Below are positions 1 to 10,739 of a stretch of 64,000 nucleotides of DNA, one piece after another (within the stretch, counting starts at the first letter, position 1; each line of letters opens with the position of its first letter). Under the pieces are notes generated by a model. That model ran no database searches, was not told the DNA's origin, and saw only the letters and a list, made by a program, of their open reading frames with translations. The stretch is from Cyanophora paradoxa (taxonomy: Eukaryota; Glaucocystophyceae; Cyanophorales; Cyanophoraceae): positions 62,001-126,000 of the forward strand of contig QPMI01000003.1 in the NCBI GenBank assembly GCA_004431415.1. The letters run 5' to 3'. The translations under genes and the position numbers were made by a program.

Positions 1-3000
1 AAGCTCAAACCAAGCTTGCGATGGAAGGGTATGGCGGCTCTCTTTTGCGACCCTTTGAACGCCGGAGAAGCTGCTCATCGGTGACAGCAGCAGCAGGTCT
101 TGAAGCCAGCGCGGTGACAGGGCACGGAGGCCTCGAGCTCCCGCGGCCGGCGATGTCAATGAATCTGAAGCCTGCCGGTGGAGCCAGAGACAGGCAGTTG
201 CGGACAGAGCGTTGCTGATTAGGAGAGGCGAGATTGACGGAAAGAGTTCGAGCACTGAAACTTGCGATATCGACGCTAGAGGATCTGCGACATAGAGAAA
301 AGTGCCAGACGCTACTTCGGAAGATAAGAACTTGAGTCCTCCATCCGCAGTCGGCCACCAAACGCAGTCCACCACGTCAGAAACAGACTGCGACTTAGCT
401 GGGTGCGTGGACGTGGCCAGATATTCGATGAGATCAACTGCCGTAGTGACGTCGGGCTGCTGCAGCCGGTCACGATGCGATGAGAGGTGGGCGACGACAT
501 CCTGTGCAGCGACGTGCCGGAGTTGGACGTTTGCGTGGAGGAGCCCGGTAAGAACGTGCTCGGGCAAATCGACAAGGGGCAGTCCCGAGGACGCCAAATA
601 CTTCCACAGTGCGGTGCCAGGCTGGAGCAACTTCGTCTCGGACTGCTCCGGAAGCAAGACGTCCTTGGCGGCCCGCCAGGTGCCGGTGCCCCCGCTCTGC
701 TCGACCCACAGTAGCGGCTGATCAGAGCCGACGAGATAGTAGAAGGTTCGGGCGAGAAGCGCAGCGTAGTCGCTGCCACCCTGTAAAATCATACACATGT
801 TAATGTTCAATCAGGGTGCGTACGCGTGTCTCATGATCAGATATATAGAACGCTGAAAGATTAAACGAACCGTGTGAACGGGCCATGTCTTGTAAAATTC
901 TGATGAACATACATTTACATAAGGTGCAGAAGAAGCATGAAGTTCCGATACCAAGCCAAGAGCGTCGACGTAAGCGGGAGCTACGACGTGCTTCAGCAGT
1001 TGCTGGTTCCAATGAAATGTTTTCTTGTCATCACCCTGCAGATCTAGAATGTCAACATTATAGAACCGTGAAGATCATTGATTAAAAACGAACCTCCAAA
1101 TCCGCTCCCCACTGCAGGGCCCGACGATTGGTTGAGACAGCAAAGAAGCCGTGGACGTGGGTGCTCGAGCCTGTCTGTAGGGCTCCGACGGGGAGGAAGC
1201 AGTAGAGCTGTCCAGCCGCGGATGATGACTCAGAACACGCGCAGAGGGCGTGGTCGTGGAGGGGATGCAGGGGAACGGCGACAGCGGCGAGGGGAACGAA
1301 GCGCGAGTCGCGGTCGCAGAAGTGGGACATGTCTGTGCCGCCGTAACGGTAAGAGACCGCAAAGCTCTCCTCCCCTGCGCTGCTGCCCGCTGCCGTGCTG
1401 CTGTTCCGGCGCTCCCAGGCTACGCGAAGCCGAAATGAGTGCTTACGAGCCTGGGCCTCGGTCCCACCCTCCGGCATGTTCGGCCAGAATCTGCGACGCC
1501 CTTCGGCACCCTCGACCACTCGAGCCCTGTACCGCAGCCGCGGGGCATCCTCCCCGTCTTCCCACACGTAGGTCTCGATCTGTACGTAAGTAAAGAAAAA
1601 ATAACCTTCAGCCCTCAACGAGCGGAAGATTTTAAGACGGATCTCGGTCTCGTGCCGCCGACGTATCCGGAGAGATCTATTAAAGACTGCGGGGGCGCAC
1701 CGTTTCGACGTGGGGCAGGAAGCAGAGCAGGCGGGCGGCTTCCGACTCGAACTCAGCGAGGAGCTTGAGGAGGTCCTCACCCGTGAAAGTCTGCTTGCTG
1801 ATGCGCGACCGCACGACTTCCACGCCGCCCTCCCGCTCGGAGGTGCGGGCCGAGATGCGGAAGAGCGCGCCAGAGAGGTTTGGGTCGCGCGGGTCGCAGA
1901 CGGTGCCGTCATCCAAGACGAGCCGGAAGGACGCGAGCTGATCGGCGTATTTGTCCACTGGTCGGACGCCCTTCTCATCTGCCTTCTGCGAGAAAGATGT
2001 CAGCAGAGCAGCTGCAGGGCGCTAAGCCATAAACCAGTGCAGAAAGCAAATTGAAGGAGATAAATGCATATGTGAATATGAATGTATAGAATGCCGAGAC
2101 ACCATTTTATTATTTGTACTCGACCCAAAGAAAACTACTCACGAAAAGGTCCCGAATGCGAATGCTGCCCTCCATCGGGATGCGGCCTTGAGCGTCCGGT
2201 CTCCGGGTGATAAAGAAAGCGTGCGGGTCGCAGATCGCAAGCGAGCGGGACGAAACGACGCCTGCAGCGGAACATATGCGTGTGAGCTGAAGAAAGCAAA
2301 GTAGGAAAGCAGAAAGCCGGGACGTCCAGGCCGGGGGCACCAGGAGCGTCGGTGATGTGATATATACACTTGGATCCCAGGCCCCACTGCCCGATCTGAT
2401 TTTTACGCTTCGCCTTGTCGCTGTGCCCCGGGCTCCGCCACGAATTGAAGTTGTCATTCGAGAAGGATCTTCCATTATTGTAGAAGATGAACGCGGGAAC
2501 ACGCTGCAGCGGGGCTAATTTGCTGTCGACCAGCTTCTCGGCCGCGTGGCTCTTTCGCAGGTCGACGACAAAAACGGCGATCCTGTACAGAAGTCGTCAC
2601 AACACGCGAGAGACGCTCTCAAGCCGAGATCTGAAATGGTCGAAGGGGCCGACCGTGATCGCTAAGTGCAAGAGCATTTCAATTCTAGATCTAGCTATAG
2701 GCCCAAGTCCCAGTCCCTGATACACAAAATTAAAATAAAGTTCAATAGCTAGATCTCATCTGCATCGTGCCGGCTATATATATCCTAGCCCCAGGCCCTG
2801 ATACACGAAATTGAAATACAGTTCACGTGCACGTGCACGCACCGCGCTTCTGCGTCGTCAAAGTTCTGGAGAAACTCGCCTGCGCGCCGCGATAGGATCC
2901 CGGATTCGGAGCGATGTAAGGAAACGCATTTTGCAAATTGTAAGCATATACACGATGGCATGGGCCGCCGTCATGATCAAATTGAAGGACCGCGCACGGA

Positions 3001-3103
3001 GGATTTGCGTGCCGCCCGGGTAGTCTCGCAGCTTCAGAGCGATGTTCTCCGCGGGGTCCCAGACCTGCCCATATTCCTCCAACTCGTCATCAGGATTTTG
3101 CAT
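1..3103 (-). CDS. SACS: Sacsin-like protein, N-terminal HSP90-like ATPase repeat (3' end beyond window)
   Basis: Sacsin proteins are large co-chaperones built from repeats that begin with a GHKL (HSP90-type) ATPase fold. The start at 3103 opens with EYGQVW then YPGGTQIL; the next exon (about 2885-2820) gives REFLQNFDDAEAR, the sacsin N-box (usually KELIQNADDA). The exon near 2550-2390 carries IGQWGLGSKCIYHITDAP, the ATPase glycine box. The exon near 1980-1690 has the sacsin segment SGALFRISART followed by LLCFLPHVETV. The exon near 1560-1085 ends with LYCFLPVGALQTGSSTHVHG and STNRRALQW, the repeat hallmark. Exons near 1040-950 (WNQQLLKHVVAPAYVDAL) and 780 to 1 continue in frame past the left edge. 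The reading is therefore one repeat, with more expected to the left. N-box Ala is replaced by Phe. Start choice rests on the ATG just before the conserved region. Confidence 0.85.
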
Positions 3104-3809
3104 GGCTCAGCCTCGCTCTCCCTCTGCGGAAGTACTATTTGAGTGATTGCAATTGAATGCGCGGATGGAGGCCGGACCGCGGATCCGGATCCGGATGGAG
3201 GCCGGACCGCGGCCGGACCTAGGCCTGCGTGTCGCTCGTTCGTACGGCTTGTAGCTGATCAAAAGGCAGGCGTTAACGTTACGTGATCATGATTAGGCGA
3301 TAGCTGGCGCGGCGCCGGCGCGCGCGCGGGCGCGGGTCCAGCGGGGGCTGACCACGCTCATTCACACGAACCTAATCCAAGAATGTTTGCGTGTGCGCAT
3401 GCGCGAGAGACGAATATTAACGGCGCCGCCTGCGTAGGTTTCTCTTCGGCGCCCAGCGCGCGAGACATGCATATGGATGCAAACCGCAAGTGCACCTGCA
3501 ACGACTCGAACGCTCGACAGCGCGCTCGGCGGCCGCAGCGTTCGCCCCGCCGCGGCGCGACGCTGGCGCGACTTCGACTCGCCGCGCTTCGCTCACCACA
3601 CTTGCGTTTCGCAAGTTAGTGATGTCCAGGCTCTCCGGAGGTGCGGGGGCGCACCGATCGACGCGATTGTGGCTGAGAGTGGGTCTGCGTTTAGGAACGC
3701 ATACCCCCCGGGAGAGGCCCAACTTCCGCCAAGCGACCCAGGCAGATCCCAAGCGCGAGCGCCGAGCACATCCAGCACAGCTTAGGAAATTGCAGCTCAC
3801 GGGCTAGCG
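3104..3809. promoter_or_regulatory. Divergent intergenic region, sacsin-like / pseudouridine synthase
   Basis: This 0.7 kb region separates two start codons on opposite strands and must hold both promoters. No clear TATA box is visible. It contains a short tandem duplication (3159-3218) and a CG-rich stretch at 3305-3345. Confidence 0.5.
3159..3218. repeat. Imperfect tandem duplication, unit about 30 bp
   Basis: The core GGATGGAGGCCGGACCGCGG occurs twice, from 3162 and from 3193, separated by GGATCC-rich sequence. It lies in the divergent promoter region. Confidence 0.7.
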
Positions 3810-6120
3810 ATGCGGGCATGGCCGCTGCTCGGCGGCGCGCAGCGATCGCTCCTGCAAGCGGCCACTCTGCCGAGCGGCATTGTAGCGCATCTTACAGCAC
3901 CAGCGTCGGCGGCGTTAGCGGAGCCGGCACGATCGATCGCTCGAGTCGGGTGGCAGCGAGCCCGGGCCGGCGCGCTTACGTTGCACATGCGACGAGGCCT
4001 GTCATCGGTAGCAATCAGGTGCAGCGGCGCGGCGGCGCTCTGGCCCGTCGCCTTGGCGCGGCCGCTCGCATCGTTCGCAGCTGTGGCGGTCCGCCGCAAC
4101 TCCGCGCTCGCTGGCGGGGGCGCCCGGACGGCCGCGAGCCGCATTCGAGCGCGACTTGCTGCACGCCGAGCGCTACGAGAGAGCGAGGGAGAGGATGCGA
4201 CGGAGGTTGCAGGCGAACCCGCCCAAGAGATCGAGGCGCCGCAGCCAGCGCCCCGGCGGCGCCGTACAAGAGCAGTGCAGCAGGAAGAACAAGAGAAAGA
4301 GAACGAGGAGAACGCCGGGGAGGAGGTCGAGGAGACCCCTGCGGCGTCGAAGGCGCAGGCGGGCCGCCCCGCGTACCGCACGCTGACGGTGCCGGCGTGG
4401 GAGGACGGCACCCGCCTGGACCGCCTCATCAAGCGGCGCCTCCCGGGCATCCCCTTCTCGCGCCTGCAGCGCGCCCTCCGCGAGCGACACGTCCGCTCCG
4501 CCCCGCGGCCAGGCCGTCCCCCTCGCTGAACGCTATCCGCGCGCAGATTCGTGTGGGCTCTCTGGAGCGATCCGAGGCGCTGCGCCTGGAAGCGAGCGCG
4601 CGCATTCCCAAGGGCACCGATATCTACGTCCCCGAGGCGCGCCAGCGCCGGATGCCTTTGGCCTCGCACCGTCTCTGAAGCCGCCGGGCAGAGCCTGCTC
4701 GAGGAGTTTGGTGAGGCCGCGGCCGGCTCGGGGTCCTTCCAACCGACCCCCAGCGAGCGATCTGTACGCTCCTTATCCTTCCCGCCCCCCGCGCCGCCTC
4801 GGACGAAAGGTGTACCCCCTGCAGGATATGCTCCGCTCGGTCCTCTACCGCGACGACCACGTGCGCCCCTCCCCGGGTCCCCCCTCCCCAATCTTACCGG
4901 GGTACAGATCATCGTCATCAACAAGCCGCCGGGCCTGGCCACGCAAGGCGCGCCCCGCCCTCCCGCCCTGCGCCGCCCCGACGGGACCTGATGGGGCGTT
5001 GGGCAGGCGGGAGCGGCGTGATGCGGCACGTCGACGGCATGCTGGACGTGCTGCGCTTCGGGTCGCAGTACCGCCCCAAGCTCATCCACCGCCTCGACAA
5101 GGCGCCGGCCGCAGCCCCCGCGCTCGCACCCCCCGCGGCGCCCTGACGCCGGGCAGGACGCGAGCGGGTGCCTGATCCTTGGGCGCACGCCGGAGGCGAC
5201 CGCGTGGTACCAGGACCTCTTCCGCTCCTACAAGCTCCACACCGTGCGGCTCCCGCCTGTGCCCGCGTTCCCTCGAGCGCGGCCCAACCGCGCCCCGGGC
5301 CGGCCCCAGGGCCTGAGAAAGCTGTACTGGGCGGTGGTCCTGGGGGCGCCGCGCCCGCCGACGGGCCGCATCGTGGCGCCCCTCGAGAAGATCGAGACGC
5401 CGCAGGGCGAGCGCGTCGTCATCCGCCCCACTGTCCACAAGGGTCCGCCCCCGCCGCACACCCCTCCCCCTCCCCCCCCTCTTCCCCCGGCCCTTTCGTC
5501 GAGCGGGGCCGCAGACAACAAGGCCCGCTCTGCGATCACGGAGTACGAGATCCGCGAGAGCTTCGGCACCCTCGTGCGTCCCCGTACCCCCTTCCACTTC
5601 CGCCCCGCCTCTCTGGCCCACTCTTTCCGATCGCAGGCGTCCTGGATCGAGCTGGAGCCTGTCACGGGCCGCACGCACCAGCTGCGGGTGCGCAGGAGCG
5701 CTGCTGTACGCCTTGGACCTGGCGCCCACGGCCGGGGCGCGCGCAGGTGCACTGCTCGGAGGCGCTGGGGGCGCCCATCCTGGGGGACTCGAAGTACGGG
5801 ACCAAGGACTCTCTCGAGCGTACCGAGGCTCTCTCCGTGCGCTCGGACGCGCAAGCCGAACGAGATGCGATCTGACGGCCTCGCAGGGGCGCCTGGCCCG
5901 CGGAGGCGCCCGCCAGCTGCACCTGCACGCCCGGCGGCTCGTGCTGCCGCTGTACCGCCCGCGGGCGCCGCTCCCCTCGACGCTGCCGCCGCCGGAGCCC
6001 GGGCAGGAGAAGACCCTCGCGAAGCGCTTCCGGACCGTCGAGATCGTCGCCCCTCTTCCCCCGCACTTCCGCGCCACCTTCTCCGGCTTCCAGTTCCCCC
6101 TGCCCCCCGTCGGCAAGTAG
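3810..6120 (+). CDS. RluA-family pseudouridine synthase, probably mitochondrial (RPUSD4-like)
   Basis: Converts specific uridines in organellar RNA to pseudouridine. The first exon encodes an Arg/Ala-rich leader (MRAWPLLGGAQRSLLQAAT) that fits a mitochondrial presequence, then an acidic linker, then an S4-like RNA-binding start (RTLTVPAWEDGTRLDRLIKR). Later exons give VINKPPGLATQG, then PKLIHRLDK joined to DASGCLILGRTPEA, the catalytic RluA motif (HRLDxxxSG with the active Asp). Further conserved blocks are KLYWAVVLG, SWIELEPVTGRTHQLRV and HCSEALGAPILGDSKYG, followed by ARQLHLHARRLVLP. The reading ends in FQFPLPPVGK and stop at 6118-6120. The HRLDK/DASG junction uses a GC-AG intron (5102-5156). 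Family assignment is firm. Mitochondrial rather than plastid targeting is inferred from the leader. Confidence 0.85.
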
Positions 6121-6414
6121 CCGCGCTCCAGCTCCCGCTAGCCCCCGTCCATGCCCTGAGCACGCGACCCAATGCCCGGTACCCGGTATAAGAGCTCTCC
6201 GCGGAATGATCGAGCATCCCCGCTTGCCCGCTTGCCTTCCACTCCCATGCCCGGCGTGAAGCGCAATAGCGGCGGATTTGAGCGCCCCGCCCCGCTACCG
6301 CGCTTGTTGCGCTACGCTCGTAGTCGATGGTCCTGCCTATTATTTCTTATTATTTGAAACAAAACGGACATCCGTGGCCGCCGAGCGCTCGACGCGACGG
6401 AGCGTCGTCACTAG
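6121..6414. other. Convergent intergenic region
   Basis: Lies between two stop codons of convergent genes. Becomes AT-rich at 6335-6360. No gene or poly(A) signal recognised with confidence. Confidence 0.4.
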
Positions 6415-6881
6415 CTAGGACGCGGCGCCTGTCGCCGTCGCTGCTGCTGCGGGCGCCGCCGCTGGCGCAGCCGCTTCTACCTGTTTTGCCGCCATCGCCG
6501 CCTCGATCCTCCGCTTCAGCGCGACGCCGAACTCGGAATCGATGTACTTGTCCTTCGTGTTGAGCAGATACGCGTCGAGGCTGCCGTGCCGATCTATGCA
6601 CCGCAGAGCGTGTGTCGTGACCTTGATCTTCATGCTCTCGCCGAGTATGTCGCTGCGCAGCGTCTTCGGCTGGACGTTCGGGAGCCATGTGCGCCGCGTC
6701 CTGCGGGGCGCGCGGCGTGAGCGGCCGTCGCGCGGAAGCAGACGGCCACCGAGGTCGCGCACTTCCTGTTGGAGAAAGACACGTTGTTGCCGTATGCCTT
6801 CTGCCGGCCGGCGAAGAGTCCCTCCTGCGCCCGCCCCATCGGGGCCGCCCGACCCAGCGTCGCGAGCACGCTGCGAATCAT
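6415..6881 (-). CDS. MRPL28: Mitochondrial ribosomal protein bL28m
   Basis: Structural protein of the large subunit of the mitochondrial ribosome. Two exons read MIRSVLATLGRAAPMGRAQEG and then YGNNVSFSNRK, joined across a short GT-AG intron (about 6692-6756) to TRRTWLPNVQPKTLRSDILG. The block GNNVS-SN-K-RR-W-PN is the bL28 signature, and KIKVTTHALRCIDRHGSLDA matches the C-terminal half. The RKTRRTW form with an extended Ala-rich tail resembles mitochondrial rather than plastid L28. Length is about 130 residues. Start codons of this gene and ispH are only about 90 bp apart, so the two probably share a bidirectional promoter. Confidence 0.85.
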
Positions 6882-6973
6882 CCTCCGGCTGTGCCCGCGG
6901 CGCCTCTTTTTGTTGTTTCGTCAAATTCGCCTCCCTGCCCGGGTACACTTGTTCGTAAGTAGGGTCGCTCATC
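6882..6973. promoter_or_regulatory. Compact bidirectional promoter, bL28m / ispH
   Basis: Only 92 bp separate the two start codons, so the core promoters and both 5' leaders overlap or nearly abut. A mitochondrial ribosomal gene is thus paired with a plastid isoprenoid gene. Confidence 0.55.
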
Positions 6974-9029
6974 ATGTCCGCGGCCTTCGTAGCGCCCTTT
7001 GCTGCCGTTCGCCCCGGCGCGGCGCCGGTTGCGTCGTCGTCCTCCGTGGCGCCCGCGGCCGGGCTGCGGCGCGGCACCCCGAGCGATGCCCTCGCCTCCA
7101 GCAAGAGCGCCTTCCAGGCCGGCAGCGCACCGAGCCGCGCATTCTCTGCTCGTCGCAGCATGGCCGCCGCGCCGGCCGTCGTTCGTGCCCAGGCCGAGGA
7201 TGCCACCGCCGAAATCGCGGACACCCGCGCCTTCAAGCGCAACCTGAAGCAGTCCGACAAGTACATTGGGAAGAGCCTCGGCCACAAGGAGGAGGTCGAG
7301 GAGATGATGTCCAGCGAGTACCAGAGCGAGCTTATCCAGCAGGTTCGCAGCACGCCCCGCCCCTCGCCAGCCCAGCGCGGCGTCAGGGCCCCGCTGCGTC
7401 TGCTGCAAGCTCTAGTGCGGCACCTAGCTGCGCTAAACTTGACGCGCTGCGCCTTCGCACAGATCCGCGAGAACAACTACGAGTGGAAGAAGGGCGATGT
7501 CACCATCAAGCTGGCGAAGGCGTTCGGCTACTGCTGGGGCGTCGAGCGCGCCGTGGCGATGGCGTACGAGACGCGGAAGCACTTCCCGACGCAGAAGCTG
7601 TGGATCACGAACGAGATTATTCACAACCCCTTCGTGAACCAGCAGCTGAAGGACATGGGCGTGGAGTTCATCGAGCTGCAGAACAACGAGAAGGACTTCA
7701 GCGGCGTGCAGAACAACGACGTCGTGCGAACGCGCCCGGGCCCCCCACGCCACGCCCGCGCCGGCGCCGGCGCCCCGTCCCCCGACCGACGCCGCGCCCC
7801 GCAGGTCATTCTGCCGGCCTTCGGCGCGAGCGTGCAGGAGATGCAGCTGCTCAGCGACAAGGGTGTCACCATTGTTGACACCGTGCGCGCCCTGCACTCG
7901 CCCCGCGGAGGCTCTGCCTCGCCGCCGCTCACGTCGGCTGGGCGCCGCCGCAGACCTGCCCGTGGGTCGCCAAGGTCTGGACTTCGGTCGAGAAGCACAA
8001 GAAGACCTCCTCGACCTCCATCATCCACGGTGCGGCCGGGGCGGGCGGGCGCCCCTGCGGCCTCCTCTCGCGCGGACCCGAGCCGGCCGGCCGGCGCAGG
8101 CAAGTACGCGCACGAGGAGACGGTGGCGACGGCCTCGTTCGCGGGGACGTACCTGATCGTGCTCAACATGGACGAGGCTGAGTACGTCGCGAACTACATC
8201 CTCAACGGCGGCGACCGGTGCGCGGGGCCCGGGGCTCGGGCGCGGCGCCCGCTCCCGGCCGGGGCGCGCCGCTGAGCGGGGCGGCGCGGCGGGCAGGGAG
8301 GAGTTCATGAAGAAGTTTGCGAAGGCGATGTCCAAGGGCTTCGACCCCGACCGCGACCTCGTCCGGTGCGCCCCGCCCCGGCGCTCCCCGGGCGCCCCTC
8401 GCTGAGGGGCTTGGGGTGCAGGGTGGGCGTGGCGAACCAGACGACGATGCTGAAGGGGGAGACTGAGGCGATCGGCAAGCTCTTCGAGCGCACCATGATG
8501 CAGAAGTACGGCCCCGACAAGGTGCGCCTCCCCCCCGCGTCGGGCGGGGGGCGGGGCTGAGGCGTCGCTCGTGGGCGCAGCTGCAGGAGCACTTCATCGC
8601 GTTCAACACGATCTGCGACGCGACCCAGGAGCGCCAGGACGCGATGTTCGAGCTCGTGGACGACAAGCTCGACCTCATGCTCGTCGTCGGCGGCTACAAC
8701 TCCTCCAACACCTCCCACCTCCAGGAGATCGCCGTCCACCGCAAGATCCCCTCCTACCACATCGACTCGGCGGCGCGCATCCGCGGCCCCGCCGAGATCG
8801 AGCACCAGCCCCTCTTCGCCAACACCCTCGAGGTCACCAAGGACTGGCTCCCCGCCAAGGGCCCCCTCACCATCGGCATCACCTCCGGCGCCTCCACCCC
8901 GGACGTCTCCGTCGCCGAGGTCATCGAGAAGGTGCCCTACCCCCGCCCTGCCCTCCCGCGTACCCCCCTGATCCCCCTTGTGCCCCCCAGATCTTCGCCA
9001 TCCGCGAGGAGCAGAAGGTCGCCGAGTGA
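6974..9029 (+). CDS. ispH: 4-hydroxy-3-methylbut-2-enyl diphosphate reductase, plastid precursor
   Basis: Last enzyme of the plastid MEP pathway; reduces HMBPP to IPP and DMAPP with a 4Fe-4S cluster (EC 1.17.7.4). The first exon encodes a Ser/Ala-rich transit peptide of roughly 70 residues that starts [15 protein letters not shown]. The three cluster cysteines are visible in separate exons: [20 protein letters not shown] and [10 protein letters not shown]. Also present are [40 protein letters not shown] and the substrate loop [10 protein letters not shown]. The last exon [12 protein letters not shown] ends at 9029. At least eight introns, most with GTGCG donors, interrupt the gene, for example 7723-7803. 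The extra N-terminal Phe residues are the glaucophyte/red-type import signature. The identification is firm. Confidence 0.95.
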
Positions 9030-9273
9030 GGGCCCGACCGGGTCCCGCCCCTAGCCCAGCAGCCGGCGCGGCTGCTCCCAGCCCTCTCGCCCCGCGTCCT
9101 GTCGAATGGAACGACGGGGCAGCGTTGACACGCGCAGCGCCCCTGAAGCCCGGGGGCGGACTCTGGGATGCAGGGGCCGAGCAGGCGAGCTGCATTTCCT
9201 ATAGCATTTCCTATAGTATATATTAGTACTTGCAAAACAACCTCCTGTAGCGGGGGCCGGGGGCCTGCGTCGC
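9030..9273. other. Convergent intergenic region ispH / TSPO
   Basis: Contains a small direct repeat TTTCCTATAG (9197 and 9209) and an AT-rich stretch, perhaps 3' processing sequence. No gene seen. Confidence 0.35.
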
Positions 9274-10436
9274 CTATTCTGCCTTGGCGGGCGCCGCGGG
9301 CTTGGCGGGTGCGCCGCGGTTGAGACGGAAAATCTGGGTGCGCGGGCGGGCGTGATCATGAGTGGGGCCCCGGGCGTGCGTGGGCCGGTTGAGCGGGCCA
9401 GCACCTCCCAGTTCAGCGCCGTCGCGAAGGACACCCACGCGCTGCCAAGCAAGGGACCAAGTCACATGAGAAGGCCGAGCGCGGCGTTCGGGTGGGGCGG
9501 GGAGGGGCGGGGCCAGTGGTGCCGCACCAGTACGGGAAGAGCAGCTTGCCCGCGACCGGGGAGACGTCGTGGAAGGCCTTGGTTGTGGCGAGCAGGGTGC
9601 CTGCGGGCCGGCGCCGGCGCCCGCCGGTGAGTCGCCGGCGGCGAGCCTCGGAGCGGCCCCTCGGTGCGATGCATCGATGGGACCGGAGGCTCGAGCGCGG
9701 CCGCTACCGCACCGAGCAGGGCTGTGATTTCCAAAGCGGCGGCGCCGATCTTGTGCTGCACGCCGGGTGGAATGAATTTGAAGAAGTAGATACAGGCAGC
9801 GGCATGGCGCATGCGCAGCCCCAGAGCGCCAGCGGACCTTCACGAAGAAAAGCGGCGACCAGGCGAAATTGAGGGCGAGCTGGATCCTTCAAAGATCAAC
9901 ACCAGGACCCGGGATTCGAGGATTGGGAGCAGAAATTCCGGAAGCGACCTGGGCGAGGAAAAGCTTGATGGGGAAGGAGAGGCCGCCGGTCGCCTTCGAC
10001 ACCATCCACGCGGAGACGCCCATCATTCTGCAGGAGGGGGCCGGCGCCGGAGGTGGAGATCTAAAGTGAGCGTGCGGACCGCTACAACTCGGATCAAATC
10101 GCGTACGTGTACAGCGTCGTCCATACCGGTCCGAATATCCACGGTGGGCTGCGTGGGCTAGCGTGAGCGGGCGCGCGCGCGCCGGCGCGTACCAACGCGT
10201 ACGGCGTCCATGTCGGTTTACGAATTCTCTGATACCTAGGAAGACGTCAGGGCCGCGGCGACGCGCTGCGCACCGCGGCGCTTTCGCCGGTGCGCGCGCG
10301 CCAGACGATCGCACCATCCTTTCACCTCGCGCGCCGTGTAGATGGCGCCTGCGAAGCCGCCGGAGACGCACAGCGCGATCCAGCCGCCGCACGCCGCAGG
10401 CGTGCCGGATGACAGGGTTGAGAAAACTGATCCCAT
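9274..10436 (-). CDS. TSPO: TSPO/MBR (tryptophan-rich sensory protein) translocator
   Basis: Five-helix membrane protein that binds porphyrins and sterols, usually in the outer mitochondrial membrane or plastid envelope. The start at 10436 gives MGSVFSTLSSGTPAACGGW and then GFAGAIYTAREVKGW (helix 1 and its exit). Later exons supply PPWIFGPVWTTLYTYAI, the family signature, then MMGVSAWMVSK, QLALNFAWSPLFF (helix 3), KIGAAALEITALLGAVAAAL (helix 4), FHDVSPVAGKLLFPYW and SAWVSFATALNWEV (helix 5). The last exon reads IFRLNRGAPAKPAAPAKAE and stops at 9274. At least six short introns split the gene. All helices are present, so the gene looks intact. Compartment cannot be decided. Confidence 0.9.
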
Positions 10437-10739
10437 GCCGATTCTGCAGCCGTGCTGTGCCGCTTAAGCTTCAGTCCGCTCAAGGCAGTGTCCTGTCCTC
10501 AGTGTCCTGAGTGTCCTGCACTGTCCTGAGTGTCCTGCACTGTCCTGAGTGTCCTCAGTGTCCTGGGTACAAGAAATAGGAGTCAAGGCAGTGAGCCAAC
10601 TACGAGCCAACAGCGAGCTGAGCGAGATGAGGTGGAGATGAACTGATAGAGGCCCGAGGGCGGGCATCGTCGCAGCTTCGGCGGCAGCATCGGGGCGCGG
10701 GGCTACGGCCAGCGTCCCGAGGCCTGCCTTGGAGGCTCG
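10437..10739. promoter_or_regulatory. Divergent promoter region TSPO / EPL1
   Basis: About 300 bp between opposite start codons, a quarter of it occupied by the minisatellite at 10486-10566. Confidence 0.5.
10486..10566. repeat. Minisatellite built from GTGTCCTG/CTGTCCTG units
   Basis: Alternating units AGTGTCCTG and CACTGTCCTG, with a higher-order period of about 19-20 bp (ACTGTCCTGAGTGTCCTGC), fill the middle of the divergent TSPO/EPL1 promoter. Confidence 0.9.

Noticed and set aside
10486-10566. CRISPR-like array
   Set aside because: Units are contiguous with no unique spacers and the host is eukaryotic; it is a minisatellite.
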